A stretch of 64,000 nucleotides of DNA from contig NZ_LMSP01000001.1 in the NCBI RefSeq assembly GCF_001429545.1, forward strand, positions 809,197-873,196. Reading direction: 5' to 3'. Below, one piece after another: positions 1 through 8,927 of this stretch. Numbering within the stretch: the first letter of the stretch is position 1; each line of letters starts with the position of its first letter. The position numbers were made by a program, and so were the translations under genes. The notes below the pieces were generated by a model. The model ran no database searches. It worked only from the letters and a program-made list of their open reading frames with translations, and was not told the origin of the DNA. The stretch is from Paenibacillus sp. Soil787 (GTDB lineage: Bacteria > Bacillota > Bacilli > Paenibacillales > NBRC-103111).

Positions 1-569
1 ATATAAGCGACTGCTATAGGGAAGACAATGACGGTTTCCCCTGCCAACCCGATAGAGGCATCGTAGGAAACCCTCTTTTTCACAAGACTATACAGCCCGA
101 AGGAAAGCGCTAGTGAGAGAGACACCCATGGGAATCTGCCATAATCGATGGTTGCCAGCAAAACGCCGGCACCCGCCAAAGCAACGGCCACCCACTGGCT
201 GCCGCTTGGTTTTTCGCGTAGAAACAGGACCGCTAGCATGATATTTATCAACGGGGTAATATAATACCCGAGACTCGTCTCGATAACATGCCCGTTATTA
301 ACGGCCCAAATGAATATTAGCCAATTGGAGCTGATTAAAATGCTGCTGACTCCAACCTGGAGCACCGCTTTCCGGTTCGTAAGCATTTTACGAAATTCAT
401 TCCAGCGGTTTTTCCCTATCAGCAATAGAATCGCCATGAATACAAAAGACCAGATGACGCGGTGAGACAATATTTCACCCGCAAGCAGAGATTCAAAAGA
501 CCTCCAATAAACAGGCAGCAAGCCCCATGCGGTATAGGCAATTATGGCGTACCAAAGCCCTTTTTTCAT
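1..569 (-). CDS. rarD: RarD-type EamA (DMT) transporter, N-terminal part
   Basis: This is the first about 189 residues of a multi-spanning permease; the gene runs off the left edge of the window. The N-terminus MKKGLWYAIIAYTAWGLLP and the following hydrophobic segments match RarD-type members of the drug/metabolite transporter superfamily, which are usually about 300 residues with ten membrane spans. A GAGGAT-like ribosome site lies just upstream of the ATG. RarD proteins are predicted permeases, and the substrate cannot be read from the sequence. It runs leftward, like the nos operon upstream of it, but about 230 bases with hairpins separate the two, so it is probably a separate unit. Confidence 0.85.
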   Translation of the reverse strand, partial: MKKGLWYAIIAYTAWGLLPVYWRSFESLLAGEILSHRVIWSFVFMAILLLIGKNRWNEFRKMLTNRKAVLQVGVSSILISSNWLIFIWAVNNGHVIETSLGYYITPLINIMLAVLFLREKPSGSQWVAVALAGAGVLLATIDYGRFPWVSLSLALSFGLYSLVKKRVSYDASIGLAGETVIVFPIAVAY

Positions 570-723
570 TGTAAAAATCCTCTTTTCAATGTCTAGTAAC
601 ACAATTCTATGAATCTCGAAATTTGTCCACCGGTCAATTTCCCAAATAATAAATCCCCGATTTCCGGGGACCCGACTACACGAGGTCATTCATAGATGAG
701 CGACCGCGTTAAACGAGGAGAGA

Positions 724-797
724 CTTTGGTCCACGACCAAAGATCCCTATATTAGGTTTTATCGCCAATAAGAAAGCGGTTTTCGGGAACCGAAAAC
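724..797 (-). terminator. Two hairpins after nos
   Basis: An 8-bp perfect stem with a 3-base loop (GTTTTCGG/CCGAAAAC, 779-797) directly follows the nos stop codon and leads into a T-rich stretch on the minus strand. A second perfect 8-bp stem (CTTTGGTC/GACCAAAG) lies at 724-742. The first is a plausible intrinsic terminator for the pirin-nos operon. The 570-797 stretch holds no gene that I can support. Confidence 0.5.
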
Positions 798-1886
798 TTA
801 TACTTTTCTTATGTGATAAAAAAAGTTAGGCAGCTTCACTTCATTTGAATAATGCTGATGAAAAATATGCGTCGTCGCCGGAGATAGCGGCGGGATCAGC
901 CACGACCAGTCACCCGTGACATCACGACCGACCTTCTGCTCCTTCTCTTCAAAACTCCTAAATTGCCTCGCCGCCGTATGATGATCCACAATAGCTACAC
1001 CCTGCTGTTGAAACGAATGCAGCACAGCCACATTTAACTCAACAAGCGCTCTATCTTTCCAAAGAGAGGCGTCACGCCGAGTATCCAGCCCCATGATAGA
1101 CGCTACACGCGGCAGCATGTCATATCTCGCTTCATCTGCAAAGTTTCGCGCCCCGATTTCAGTGCCCATATACCAACCATTGAATGGCGCGGCGAGGTAA
1201 TGAATCCCTCCGATTTCAAGGTACATATTCGAGACGATCGGTACGACATACCATTTGAGATGCAAATCATCGAACTCTGCTAAATCCGGATGTGTAATAT
1301 CCACTTCCAAGACGAGCTCAGCAGGAATCTCAAACAGCTTCGGTTTCCGGTCTCCCATTTGAACAACAAGCGGCAGCACGTCATAAGGCGTACCGGCCCC
1401 CTGCCATCCAAGTGATTGGCATAAAGAAGTTATTTGAATAGAAGCTGGGTCACCGAGAATCCCATTGTCAGTTTCATAGCCCGCGTAACGGATCAGTTGG
1501 TCATTATGAATAAAGGCTCTCTGAGCCGAATCGTTCGTAGGAGGGAAAATCGTAATCACTGGACGGATTTTGCCGCCATTGGTTGCCGTTTCTATATGAC
1601 GAAAAAGTGCCTCAGCCATCTGTTCTTCTGTTTCAATATAACGAGAATCGTGTACCGCCAATGTTTCCCAGAACAATCGCCCGATACAACGGTTGCTGTT
1701 GCGCCATGCCATTTTGGCCCCATGCTCAAGTTCTTGACGGGTATGTTCGTAGTAACCTTTGTACCTAATGGCTTCGGTAATTTGGGCAAGACGAGCCTCG
1801 ATTTCGCCCGAGCTTTGGCCTAGTTCACTATAACATTCCTGGATAAAAGGGATAGCTTTCTCTAGTAATTGATCCTGCACTTTCAT
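798..1886 (-). CDS. nos: Bacterial nitric oxide synthase, oxygenase domain only
   Basis: About 362 residues, the usual length of reductase-less bacterial NOS. The enzyme oxidises L-arginine to citrulline and nitric oxide with haem, tetrahydrobiopterin or tetrahydrofolate, and borrowed flavodoxin-type reductants. The [10 protein letters not shown] motif supplies the proximal haem cysteine (Cys67). [11 protein letters not shown] contains the substrate-binding glutamate, and [12 protein letters not shown] is the conserved C-terminal core. There is no FMN/FAD/NADPH domain and no N-terminal hook. The start at 1886 is preceded by GGAG at 9 bases; an in-frame ATG 42 bases upstream lacks a better site. 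It is last in a leftward operon with a 112-residue protein and a pirin. Confidence 0.93.
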   Translation of the reverse strand: MKVQDQLLEKAIPFIQECYSELGQSSGEIEARLAQITEAIRYKGYYEHTRQELEHGAKMAWRNSNRCIGRLFWETLAVHDSRYIETEEQMAEALFRHIETATNGGKIRPVITIFPPTNDSAQRAFIHNDQLIRYAGYETDNGILGDPASIQITSLCQSLGWQGAGTPYDVLPLVVQMGDRKPKLFEIPAELVLEVDITHPDLAEFDDLHLKWYVVPIVSNMYLEIGGIHYLAAPFNGWYMGTEIGARNFADEARYDMLPRVASIMGLDTRRDASLWKDRALVELNVAVLHSFQQQGVAIVDHHTAARQFRSFEEKEQKVGRDVTGDWSWLIPPLSPATTHIFHQHYSNEVKLPNFFYHIRKV

Positions 1887-1959
1887 AGGTGTGACTCCAA
1901 TCCGGGGAAAGGAGAGCCCCACAAGCATTTGACACCTGCACAGCTCTCCCTATGTTGAG

Positions 1960-2292
1960 TTACAATTGCGCACTAAACTGATCAGGAATGTATACGATTT
2001 GAGACTTTGCTACAATGGTTAACTCGCCTTGTTCCTCCGAATAATGAACGGAATCATCGCCTACATAGAACCATAATTTCTTCGTTGGCTTATTCTCAAA
2101 CTCCTGAAATAGGAAAACATTAAGTTCCTCTTTCCATTTCAAAAGCTCAGCGATATCTTCCTTTTTCTCTATCTGTACGGTAAAGACCCATTGGTCTCCA
2201 ACATGCTCCCACGTGTAGGGGATCGGATGTTTACCTGTATCTACGAACGCCCGACCGCCCACTGCATGCTTAATTAAAAAGACTTCCTTCAT
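1960..2292 (-). CDS. Small conserved-looking hypothetical protein
   Basis: About 110 residues, soluble, with no signal peptide or membrane segment; I do not recognise the family. It is rich in aromatic and charged residues (FLFQEFENKPTKKLWFYVGDD) and looks like a compact beta-rich fold. The ATG at 2292 sits nine bases after a strong GGAGGG site; another ATG six bases upstream is too close to it. It lies between pirin and nos with short gaps on both sides, so it is very probably co-transcribed and may work with one of them. Function unknown. Confidence 0.7.
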   Translation of the reverse strand: MKEVFLIKHAVGGRAFVDTGKHPIPYTWEHVGDQWVFTVQIEKKEDIAELLKWKEELNVFLFQEFENKPTKKLWFYVGDDSVHYSEEQGELTIVAKSQIVYIPDQFSAQL

Positions 2293-2317
2293 CCGCATTG
2301 CCCTCCTTCATCATCCG

Positions 2318-3016
2318 TTATGGCAGATCGATTAGCATGAAATGTGTATCTTCTATCGCGCGAATTGCAACTGTCTGTTCCGCTTCCATACGAGCGCTAT
2401 CCTTAGTTTCCAATACCGCATCATTGGCAGATAACTTCCCGCTTATAAGCATAAGAAAAATGCGTCGATTCTCTGCTTGTTCAAACACAAGCTCTTTTCC
2501 CGCTTCCAGCTTGCTGAGGTAAATGCTCATATCCTGATGGATCTTGGCTGCATGTTCGCCCCCCTCGGGCGTAACTACCGGCAGCAAAGTGTTTATCATT
2601 GCTTCAGGCTCATAGATAACATTCTCAAAGGATGGCTCCAAGCCCCGCTTAGAAGGCATGAACCACAGCTGAAAGAGACTCATCGGTTCCGTATCCGATG
2701 CATTGTACTCGGCATGGATAACGCCGCTTCCTGCTGACATCCGCTGCACGCCATTCACTCCTGTTACCGCAACATGCCCCAAGCTATCTTCGTGTTTAAT
2801 TGCTCCGCTGAGAACGATGCTGACAATCTCCATGTCGCTATGGGGATGTGGACCGAAGCCCCGACCGGCAGCAATATCATCGTCATTACAAACACGCATA
2901 ACCCCAAAACCTACATTGTCCTCGTCAAAATAATCGCCGAACGAAAAATTCTTATGGCTCTTTAGCCAGCCCAGATCGGTTGTATTACGCGCATGTGCAG
3001 GGAAAACTTGAATCAC
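2318..3016 (-). CDS. Pirin family protein (YhhW-type bicupin)
   Basis: 232 residues with the pirin signature: GFGPHPHSDMEIVSIVLSG holds the metal-binding His-x-His, and further on HEDSLGHVAVTGVNGVQRMSAGSGVIHAEYN holds the remaining cupin ligands. The C-terminal cupin is shorter and lacks clear ligands, as in YhhW-type proteins. Members bind iron or another metal in the cytosol, and some show quercetin 2,3-dioxygenase activity. First gene of the leftward pirin/hypothetical/nos operon. A role in redox or nitric oxide physiology is inferred only from this neighbourhood. Confidence 0.9.
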   Translation of the reverse strand: MIQVFPAHARNTTDLGWLKSHKNFSFGDYFDEDNVGFGVMRVCNDDDIAAGRGFGPHPHSDMEIVSIVLSGAIKHEDSLGHVAVTGVNGVQRMSAGSGVIHAEYNASDTEPMSLFQLWFMPSKRGLEPSFENVIYEPEAMINTLLPVVTPEGGEHAAKIHQDMSIYLSKLEAGKELVFEQAENRRIFLMLISGKLSANDAVLETKDSARMEAEQTVAIRAIEDTHFMLIDLP

Positions 3017-3113
3017 AGCAATCGCCTCCTTCTTTAATACGTATAGCTTATCATATATGGACTACCGACTTCCATGTCAGAACGGTGGCGGAAAGCTCGC
3101 TCTCCCAGACGAC

Positions 3114-3152
3114 AAAAAAACCTCATCTCTCATTAGCATGAGGACGAGGTTA
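3114..3152 (-). terminator. Terminator of arabinan module 1
   Basis: Reading leftward, a stem of AACCTCGTC with inner CTCAT pairs with ATGAG and GATGAGGTT and is followed by seven T. It lies just after the GH43 stop and closes the binding-protein/permease/GH43 operon before the pirin promoter region. Confidence 0.75.
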
Positions 3153-3170
3153 TAGATCGGTTTAGCCGCT

Positions 3171-4151
3171 CTAGGCGCCTAATACGGAGCCAACAAAATC
3201 CGGCGTGCCATTCGCGTGCCACTTCAGTACTCGGACAAAGGTGTGACGATTCGGATCGTAAAGCGGGTCGCCTACAATTTCTTTATAATTTCTCGCGTGG
3301 AAGACGAAGATATCCTGAGTGCCGTCCTCCGAAACTGCGAAGCTATTGTGTCCGGGTCCAAAGAGACGGATGCTTTCATCTGTAGTCAGTACAGGCGATT
3401 TGGACTTCGTCCATGACTGTGGATCCAGAAGATCGGCGTCTTCCGAAGCTGTTAGCAGGCCCATACAATAGTTAAAGTCGGTTGCACTTGCCGAGAAGCT
3501 GATGAAAATGTTGCCATTTTTCTTAATAACCGCCGGTCCTTCATTTACGAGGAACCCTATCGTTTCCCATACCAATTCTGGTTTGGAGAGCATAATCTGC
3601 GGGCCTTGCAGCGTCCAAGGATTGGCCATTGGAGCCAAGTATAAATTGGAATTCCCTGGTATATTCGGATCGTTTTGTGCCCATACCAGATACTGTGTCC
3701 CTTTATGCTCGAACGTTGTCGCATCCAGGGCAAAGGATTCCCATGCAGTAATGATTTGCCCTTTTTCTGACCAAGCTCCTTCAAGCGGGTTTTCCGAAGT
3801 ATTTTCCAGGACGAACATGCGGTGGTTAAACATGCCGTTAATGGTGTCGCCAGACGGAGCCGCCGCAAAATATACATACCATTTGCCGCCGATATAGTGA
3901 ATTTCAGGGGCCCAAATATGCGAGCTCATAAGACCGAATTGATGCTTTTCCCATATGACTACCGGATTTGCTTCGCCCAACTTCTGAATATGACGAGATC
4001 GTCTAACTTCAATGCGGTCAAACTCAGGTACAGATGCTGTGAAATAATAATACCCATCCGTATGTTTATATACCCAAGGATCAGCACGCTGCTCAACGAC
4101 AGGATTTATATAATCTCCTGAAATCGTTGCTTTTTCCAACTCTTTTTTCAT
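3171..4151 (-). CDS. GH43 glycosidase, cytosolic arabinan-type (module 1)
   Basis: About 326 residues without a signal peptide, so probably cytosolic. It has the five-bladed GH43 pattern. The general-base Asp is in VVEQRADPWVYKH (Asp24), a second Asp is in FALDATTFEH, and the general-acid Glu is in GFLVNEGPAVIKK. The most likely role is to trim imported arabino-oligosaccharides as an alpha-L-arabinofuranosidase; a beta-xylosidase activity cannot be excluded. The start at 4151 follows AAAGGA at good spacing; an ATG 36 bases upstream has no such site. Last gene of the operon. It is a close paralogue of the 15623-16600 gene, sharing the EQRADPW, YYFTASVPE and SSHIWAPE blocks. Confidence 0.88.
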   Translation of the reverse strand: MKKELEKATISGDYINPVVEQRADPWVYKHTDGYYYFTASVPEFDRIEVRRSRHIQKLGEANPVVIWEKHQFGLMSSHIWAPEIHYIGGKWYVYFAAAPSGDTINGMFNHRMFVLENTSENPLEGAWSEKGQIITAWESFALDATTFEHKGTQYLVWAQNDPNIPGNSNLYLAPMANPWTLQGPQIMLSKPELVWETIGFLVNEGPAVIKKNGNIFISFSASATDFNYCMGLLTASEDADLLDPQSWTKSKSPVLTTDESIRLFGPGHNSFAVSEDGTQDIFVFHARNYKEIVGDPLYDPNRHTFVRVLKWHANGTPDFVGSVLGA

Positions 4152-4194
4152 ATCGTAATCCTTTCTTTTATCACTTCTAATTTTCATCCTTTAC

Positions 4195-5037
4195 CTACCC
4201 TTTTACTGCACCGGCGGTAACACCGCCAATAATGTATTTCTGGGCTGCCAAATAAAATAACATGATTGGAACCATCGACATCAGGATAGCTGCAAAAGCC
4301 ATATTAACCTCAGATGTATACTGTCCGAAGAATTGAAATTGAACAAGCGGTAATGTAGAGACAGCCTTCTTTTGCACGATGACCATGGAAACGACGAAAT
4401 CATTCCACGCTCCTAATGCGCTGAGTACGATAATCGTCATATTGATCGGTTTCAGCAGCGGGAATATGATGCTAAAAAAGGTCCGATACCGCGAAGCGCC
4501 GTCTATCATCGCGGCTTCTTCCAGTTCCCTGGGAACTGTCTTGATAAATCCGACATAAAGGAAACAAAAATACCCAATTTGTATGCCCACTAATGAAATA
4601 GTCAATCCATGAAGTGTATTCAAAAGCCCTAGATTAACCCATGTCTTATAGAGTGGAAACATAATGACCTGAAAGGGAAGCATAATAGACGACATAAAGA
4701 GAAAATAGAAGAAATTATAAAATTTGTTGTTGTTTCTCGAAATGACGTAAGCGCCCATAGAACATACAAGGACCGCAAGAATAACAGTTGCCGTTGTCAC
4801 TATAAAGCTATTTTTTAATGCCACAAAAAAATTAGCTGCTTCGATTGCCTTCGTATAGTTCTCCCACGCGAAATGCACGGGAAAGCTGAGTGGAGACTTT
4901 GCTGTTTCTACTGGCGTTTTGAGTGAGTACACAATAGCTATATAAAATGGAAATAAAAACAAGGCAGCAACGATGTATAAAACGGCGACTCTGACGGCCT
5001 TCGACCATTTTCGTGAGTGAGAAGTTTCCTCGATCAA
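4195..5037 (-). CDS. Carbohydrate ABC permease, MalG/AraQ type
   Basis: 280 residues, six membrane spans, MalG-like. The cytoplasmic EAA loop reads EEAAMIDGASRYRTFFSIIFP, the docking site for the ATPase. The TTG start overlaps the stop codon of the upstream permease (TTGA) behind AGAGGTGG, so the two are translationally coupled. There is no ATPase gene in the operon, so it must share a multitask ATPase of the MsmX type encoded elsewhere, as known for arabino-oligosaccharide importers of Bacillus subtilis. The substrate is inferred from the GH43 gene downstream. Confidence 0.9.
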   Translation of the reverse strand: MIEETSHSRKWSKAVRVAVLYIVAALFLFPFYIAIVYSLKTPVETAKSPLSFPVHFAWENYTKAIEAANFFVALKNSFIVTTATVILAVLVCSMGAYVISRNNNKFYNFFYFLFMSSIMLPFQVIMFPLYKTWVNLGLLNTLHGLTISLVGIQIGYFCFLYVGFIKTVPRELEEAAMIDGASRYRTFFSIIFPLLKPINMTIIVLSALGAWNDFVVSMVIVQKKAVSTLPLVQFQFFGQYTSEVNMAFAAILMSMVPIMLFYLAAQKYIIGGVTAGAVKG

Positions 5038-5891
5038 AATTCCACCTCTTTTCCTCTTAAATAACGCGTGACGATTAATGTAATGACTAGAATTAGGGCG
5101 AATAAAACTAAAGCTGCCATTTGTCCATATCCTGCTTTGAAATAAGGAAATTCATAGTTATATACGTACATGGCCATTGTTTCTGATGCTCGACCAGGTC
5201 CGCCCTTGGTAGCAACAACCGAATAATCGAATTGTCTTAAACCTGTACCTAGCCATAGTGGAATACAATACGTAAATGCGGGCATTAACATCGGAACCGT
5301 GATTTTGAAAAACTGCTGAATTTGATTCGCGCCGTCAATGCGAGCGGACTCATACATATCCTTCGGAATCGTTTGCAATCCGGCAAAATAGACAACCATA
5401 GCAAGCCCTGTTTCCTTCCAAATACAAATGATGGCGATTCCCCACATAACGGTCTCGGGACTCCCTAAAAGTCCATTTGATGTGTGGAAAATAATCGGAA
5501 AAATATCGCTATAAACATAGCGCCAAATGACAGCTGCCAACACGAGACTGATCACCATAGGCATAAAGATGACAGCCTTCAAAAAATTGACACCTTTAAA
5601 TTTAACATCCAGCGCCACCGCTAGAATCAATCCAAATATATTAACAAAAAACGTAGTAACGAAAGCGAAAAATAATGTATTTTTGAGCGGACCCAAGACT
5701 TCTTCGTCCTTGAATAACATAATCAGATTGCGAAGCCCCACATATTTATAGCTTGGGGCAAGCCCGTCCCAATTGGTGAATGCAATATTAAATCCCCTGA
5801 CAAACGGAATAATAACAACCAGCGTAAAAAAAAGGAGTGCTGGAATTAGAAATGTAAACTTCACTAATTCATCTCTGTATTTTCTCTTCAT
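5034..5891 (-). CDS. Carbohydrate ABC permease, MalF/AraP type
   Basis: About 285 residues with six predicted membrane segments and the EAA motif (MYESARIDGANQIQQFFKITVP). It pairs with the MalG-type partner downstream. The start at 5891 (MKRKYRDE) follows GGGGATGAGTGG. A longer frame would begin inside the stem-loop at 5927-5954, which argues against it. Second gene of the module-1 operon. Confidence 0.9.
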   Translation of the reverse strand: MKRKYRDELVKFTFLIPALLFFTLVVIIPFVRGFNIAFTNWDGLAPSYKYVGLRNLIMLFKDEEVLGPLKNTLFFAFVTTFFVNIFGLILAVALDVKFKGVNFLKAVIFMPMVISLVLAAVIWRYVYSDIFPIIFHTSNGLLGSPETVMWGIAIICIWKETGLAMVVYFAGLQTIPKDMYESARIDGANQIQQFFKITVPMLMPAFTYCIPLWLGTGLRQFDYSVVATKGGPGRASETMAMYVYNYEFPYFKAGYGQMAALVLFALILVITLIVTRYLRGKEVEF

Positions 5892-5926
5892 CCACTCATC
5901 CCCATATCGGTTATTCAATGAAATAT

Positions 5927-5954
5927 CTCTCGGTCCGGAAACCCTGACCGAGAG
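5927..5954 (-). other. Stem-loop between binding-protein and permease genes (module 1)
   Basis: A perfect 9-bp stem, CTCTCGGTC pairing with GACCGAGAG around a 10-base loop, sits between the binding-protein stop and the permease start. There is no following T-run. It probably stabilises the upstream mRNA or partly attenuates transcription, so that binding protein exceeds permease. Confidence 0.7.
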
Positions 5955-5975
5955 CATAATTACTAATTCATCGAC

Positions 5976-7316
5976 TTATTTGTTACTTGCGACAATTTTA
6001 GCAAATGTGGTATCCAATTCTTTTTGCAAATCATCTACGTTTCTTTTTTTCGGATCGGCGTATAAGAATTTCGTCATTACTTTTTGCCAGGAGTCATCAA
6101 ACTGACCGTACCAGAGTGGTTTTACTTGGTTATTCACGACCTTACCGGACTTGTAGATATCCAGAAAATCGCTAGCCATCGAATCCACATTACTTGGCTT
6201 CACATTGTTTTTCAAAGCGCTGATCGTTTGTACGCCATCTGCCCAAATTTGTGCTCCCTCGTCTGAAGCCATGTAAGCAAAGAATTTTTTCGCTGCATCC
6301 AGGTTTTTCGAGTGACTACCGATCATCCAAGTATTGTCCGTGGACAATGTCATATAGTTATCCTCCGCTTTATCATAGGAAGGGAACATAAACACGCCAA
6401 AGTTGCCCTGAGGATTATAATTACGAATCGTTCCGATTGCAAAGCTTCCCATAATATCCATAGCTGCCTTGCCTTGAGCGAAATATTGAAGGGATCTGTC
6501 ATAGTCGATATCCTTAGCATCTGAATTCGCATATTGACTTAACTCGTTCACCCTTGTCAGGAAGCCTTTGTATTCAGGAAGGTCGGCAAATTTCTTTTGT
6601 CCGGAGGTGATCGATCCTGCATAATCCGGCATTTTCACGAGCGGTCCGCCCCACATATCCGGCCACATGAAGCTCATATAAGATGCCCCGTCTTTCCAAG
6701 ATGCGGCAAAGGCTGGAATTCCTTTAGCCTTTAACGTTTCTGCCGCTTTCACTAAATCCGAGTAAGTCTTCGGAATTTCAATACCGTTTTGTTTGAAAAT
6801 ATCCTTGTTATAGATAACGCCATTCGTCATCAAATCAATAGGTAATCCGTATACTTTGCCGTCATAACTTACATTCGGTTTAAATTTATCATCGATCTTT
6901 TGTGTAAACGGTTCATTCGTGACATCGAGAAAGTCGCCTGCTTTCGTAAATTCCACCATTCCGGCAGGGCGTCCGAAAATAATATCGGGTTCATCCCCTC
7001 CCACAATTTTCATTTTCATATTTTCAGAAAACTTATCTACAGGCTGAACTTGAATATCAAACGTAATATTCGGATTAGCTTTGGTGAAGCTTTCCGTAAG
7101 CTTTTTGAAGGTTTCCACTTTGGGTTTTTCCACCATGTAGTGCGCTACCGTTAATGTGACCTTTTTGTCGTTGGCTGCCGGAGCAGTCGTTGCAGCAGCT
7201 GTAGCAGCTGTACTGGCAGCAGGAGAACTTGTGGAAGTGCTATCTTTTGCTGTACAACCGGACAGGGCTGATACAACAAGTGTTGATGCAAAACAGATTG
7301 TCGTGAGTTTTTTCAT
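5976..7316 (-). CDS. Carbohydrate ABC solute-binding lipoprotein (module 1)
   Basis: 446 residues. The signal peptide ends in a lipobox, VSALSGC, so the mature protein is anchored by lipid on the outer face of the membrane. An Ala/Thr/Ser-rich linker follows, then a family-1 (MalE-like) extracellular binding domain with KVTLTVAHYMVEKPKVETF near its start. It should bind an arabino-oligosaccharide or other sugar and deliver it to the two permeases downstream. It follows a 47-codon peptide gene and is preceded by GGAGGTCT-type ribosome binding sequence. Confidence 0.92.
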   Translation of the reverse strand: MKKLTTICFASTLVVSALSGCTAKDSTSTSSPAASTAATAAATTAPAANDKKVTLTVAHYMVEKPKVETFKKLTESFTKANPNITFDIQVQPVDKFSENMKMKIVGGDEPDIIFGRPAGMVEFTKAGDFLDVTNEPFTQKIDDKFKPNVSYDGKVYGLPIDLMTNGVIYNKDIFKQNGIEIPKTYSDLVKAAETLKAKGIPAFAASWKDGASYMSFMWPDMWGGPLVKMPDYAGSITSGQKKFADLPEYKGFLTRVNELSQYANSDAKDIDYDRSLQYFAQGKAAMDIMGSFAIGTIRNYNPQGNFGVFMFPSYDKAEDNYMTLSTDNTWMIGSHSKNLDAAKKFFAYMASDEGAQIWADGVQTISALKNNVKPSNVDSMASDFLDIYKSGKVVNNQVKPLWYGQFDDSWQKVMTKFLYADPKKRNVDDLQKELDTTFAKIVASNK

Positions 7317-7347
7317 TTTCTAAGACCTCCATGAATTTGTTTTATGC

Positions 7348-7491
7348 TTAACCTCTCGGATAAAGCCGCTTATATGAAGATGCATATAGGGTACTAGGAC
7401 CGTAAGCGCTTGCAATCGTGAAGCAAGTACAAGTTACTAGAATGAAGATTGCTAGTACGAACGATATTACTTTGACAACCGTTTGTTTCAT
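7348..7491 (-). CDS. 47-residue exported or membrane peptide upstream of the binding-protein gene
   Basis: A short frame of 47 codons with a strong AGAGGAG site just before its ATG. The product starts MKQTVVKVISF, continues with a hydrophobic stretch (VLAIFILVTCTCFTIASA) and ends in a short polar tail rich in Tyr, Ser and Arg. It looks like a signal peptide or single membrane span with a tiny extracellular part. It is only about 30 bases upstream of the binding-protein gene and probably shares its transcript. I do not recognise a family. It could be a small accessory subunit, a leader whose translation tunes the operon, or a chance frame; the ribosome site favours real translation. Confidence 0.5.
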   Translation of the reverse strand: MKQTVVKVISFVLAIFILVTCTCFTIASAYGPSTLYASSYKRLYPRG

Positions 7492-7522
7492 TCAATCTCC
7501 TCTCTTTGGGTTTTTTTTGAAA

Positions 7523-7536
7523 TGAAAGCGTTGTAT
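7523..7536. promoter_or_regulatory. cre-like catabolite operator upstream of module 1
   Basis: TGAAAGCGTTGTAT resembles the CcpA cre consensus TGWAANCGNTNNCA apart from its last bases; it also has the centre-CG form of a LacI-family operator. It lies in the divergent promoter region between module 1 and the GntR/LacI-type regulator, a fitting place for catabolite or pathway control. Confidence 0.5.
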
Positions 7537-7718
7537 TAATTATATTATATGTCTAACATTTCGGAATTAATATACCAAATTGGTTATAAAATACTCATTA
7601 ATTCATTTATTTAATATTCAATATAAAATATATCATTTTTCAATATTTACTGATAAAATATAAATGAATAGTATACAAGAACTATTCCACATTCTCACCA
7701 AGATTGGAGGTCCCTCTG

Positions 7719-8804
7719 TTGAGCAAAACCCCTCTATATCAACAAATCCGACATATGATAAGAAGCAAGATCATGTCAGGAGAACTGAGGCCTAAGGACC
7801 GGGTTCCTTCCGAGCAAGAAATTATGGAAGAATATATGGTAAGCAAAATCACGGTCAAGAACGCACTCTCAGCCCTTGCGGATGAAGGGCTCATCGTTCG
7901 TATACAAGGAAAGGGAACCTTTGTCTCTCCGGAAATCGAGCTCATGGATCGAACTAAACCACTCGAACAAACAAGGGGACAGCAAGATGGCAACTATATT
8001 GGATTCATCATTCCAACTTTAAAAACCAAAGTAATTCAAAGACTTTTAGACTATGTGGAATATTATATAAATGAAGCAGGGTATCAGCTCGTATTGCATA
8101 TCACCCGGGAGTCTTCTTTGAAAGAGTCACGGGCAATAAGTGAGCTTATTCAATCCAAGGAGATCAAGGGATTCATTGTTTTCCCAACGGAAGATGAAAC
8201 TTATAATGAATCTTTGCTCCGCCTATCCTTAGATAAATTTCCTCTTGTTTTAATAGACCGGTATTTAAGGAATATCGACACCTATCGGATTACAGCTGAT
8301 AACTTCGGAGGAGTCTATGAGGCAGTATCTCTGTTATTAAAAAAAGACCACAAGCAAATCGCTCTCATTTCGCCCGATAAAACAAACACTTCTATTGAAG
8401 ACCGGACATCCGGTTTCGAGAGAGCCTATGTTGACAACGGAATGTTAATCGATAAGAGCCTTTGGTGTCATGTTCCGATTCATCTACTCCGTAATGGGGA
8501 TCCTTTGGCTTATATAACAGACTTTCTGTATCATCATTCGCACATTAGCGCCGCCTTGACTTTAACTGCTGAAATGACAAACTTAACACATCAAGGTTTG
8601 CATAACTTAGACAGGAATTCAGACATTAAGCTAATTTCCTTCGACGATCCCGATCTTCTCGGCATCCCTTTTATTAGTCAAGATGAACAAACTATGGCCC
8701 GATCTGCTGTGGACATCCTGATCAAGCAAATTCAAGGAGAATACGATCCCTTGAAAATTGTAGTCCCTGTCAGTTTGAAACATGTTGACCCTGAGCTTCT
8801 ATAA
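7719..8804 (+). CDS. GntR-type HTH / LacI-type sensor regulator (AraR-like)
   Basis: About 361 residues. Residues 1-70 form a GntR winged helix (LYQQIRHMIRSKI, VPSEQEIMEEYMVSKITVKNALSALADEGLI, GKGTFV). From about residue 90 a LacI/GalR-type periplasmic-binding-protein fold follows (NYIGFIIPTL, KGFIVFPTED, LVLIDRYL, AALTLTAE). This architecture is that of AraR, the arabinose repressor of Bacilli. The TTG start at 7719 lies eight bases after GGAGG; the apparent frame start at 7704 is inside that site. It is divergent from module 1 and convergent with the arabinanase, so it is the likely sugar-responsive repressor of the locus. Confidence 0.88.
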   Translation: MSKTPLYQQIRHMIRSKIMSGELRPKDRVPSEQEIMEEYMVSKITVKNALSALADEGLIVRIQGKGTFVSPEIELMDRTKPLEQTRGQQDGNYIGFIIPTLKTKVIQRLLDYVEYYINEAGYQLVLHITRESSLKESRAISELIQSKEIKGFIVFPTEDETYNESLLRLSLDKFPLVLIDRYLRNIDTYRITADNFGGVYEAVSLLLKKDHKQIALISPDKTNTSIEDRTSGFERAYVDNGMLIDKSLWCHVPIHLLRNGDPLAYITDFLYHHSHISAALTLTAEMTNLTHQGLHNLDRNSDIKLISFDDPDLLGIPFISQDEQTMARSAVDILIKQIQGEYDPLKIVVPVSLKHVDPELL

Positions 8805-8860
8805 CAACAGATCGAAAGCATTAACCAACAACGGGCCATTGAAGACTATACATATGATAC

Positions 8861-8894
8861 AAGCCGCCAACCTCATTACTGAGATAAGCGGCTT
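8861..8894. terminator. Hairpin between convergent regulator and arabinanase
   Basis: AAGCCGC pairs with GCGGCTT over a 20-base loop, followed rightward by a T-rich tract. It lies between the convergent regulator and arabinanase genes and may serve either direction. Confidence 0.5.
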
Positions 8895-8927
8895 ATTTCA
8901 TATCTTTTCTAAAGGGGGTAAGCCTTA

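Noticed and set aside
570..797. A T-box or other riboswitch upstream of rarD
   Set aside because: Several hairpins are present, but none of the conserved T-box or metabolite-riboswitch blocks could be found.
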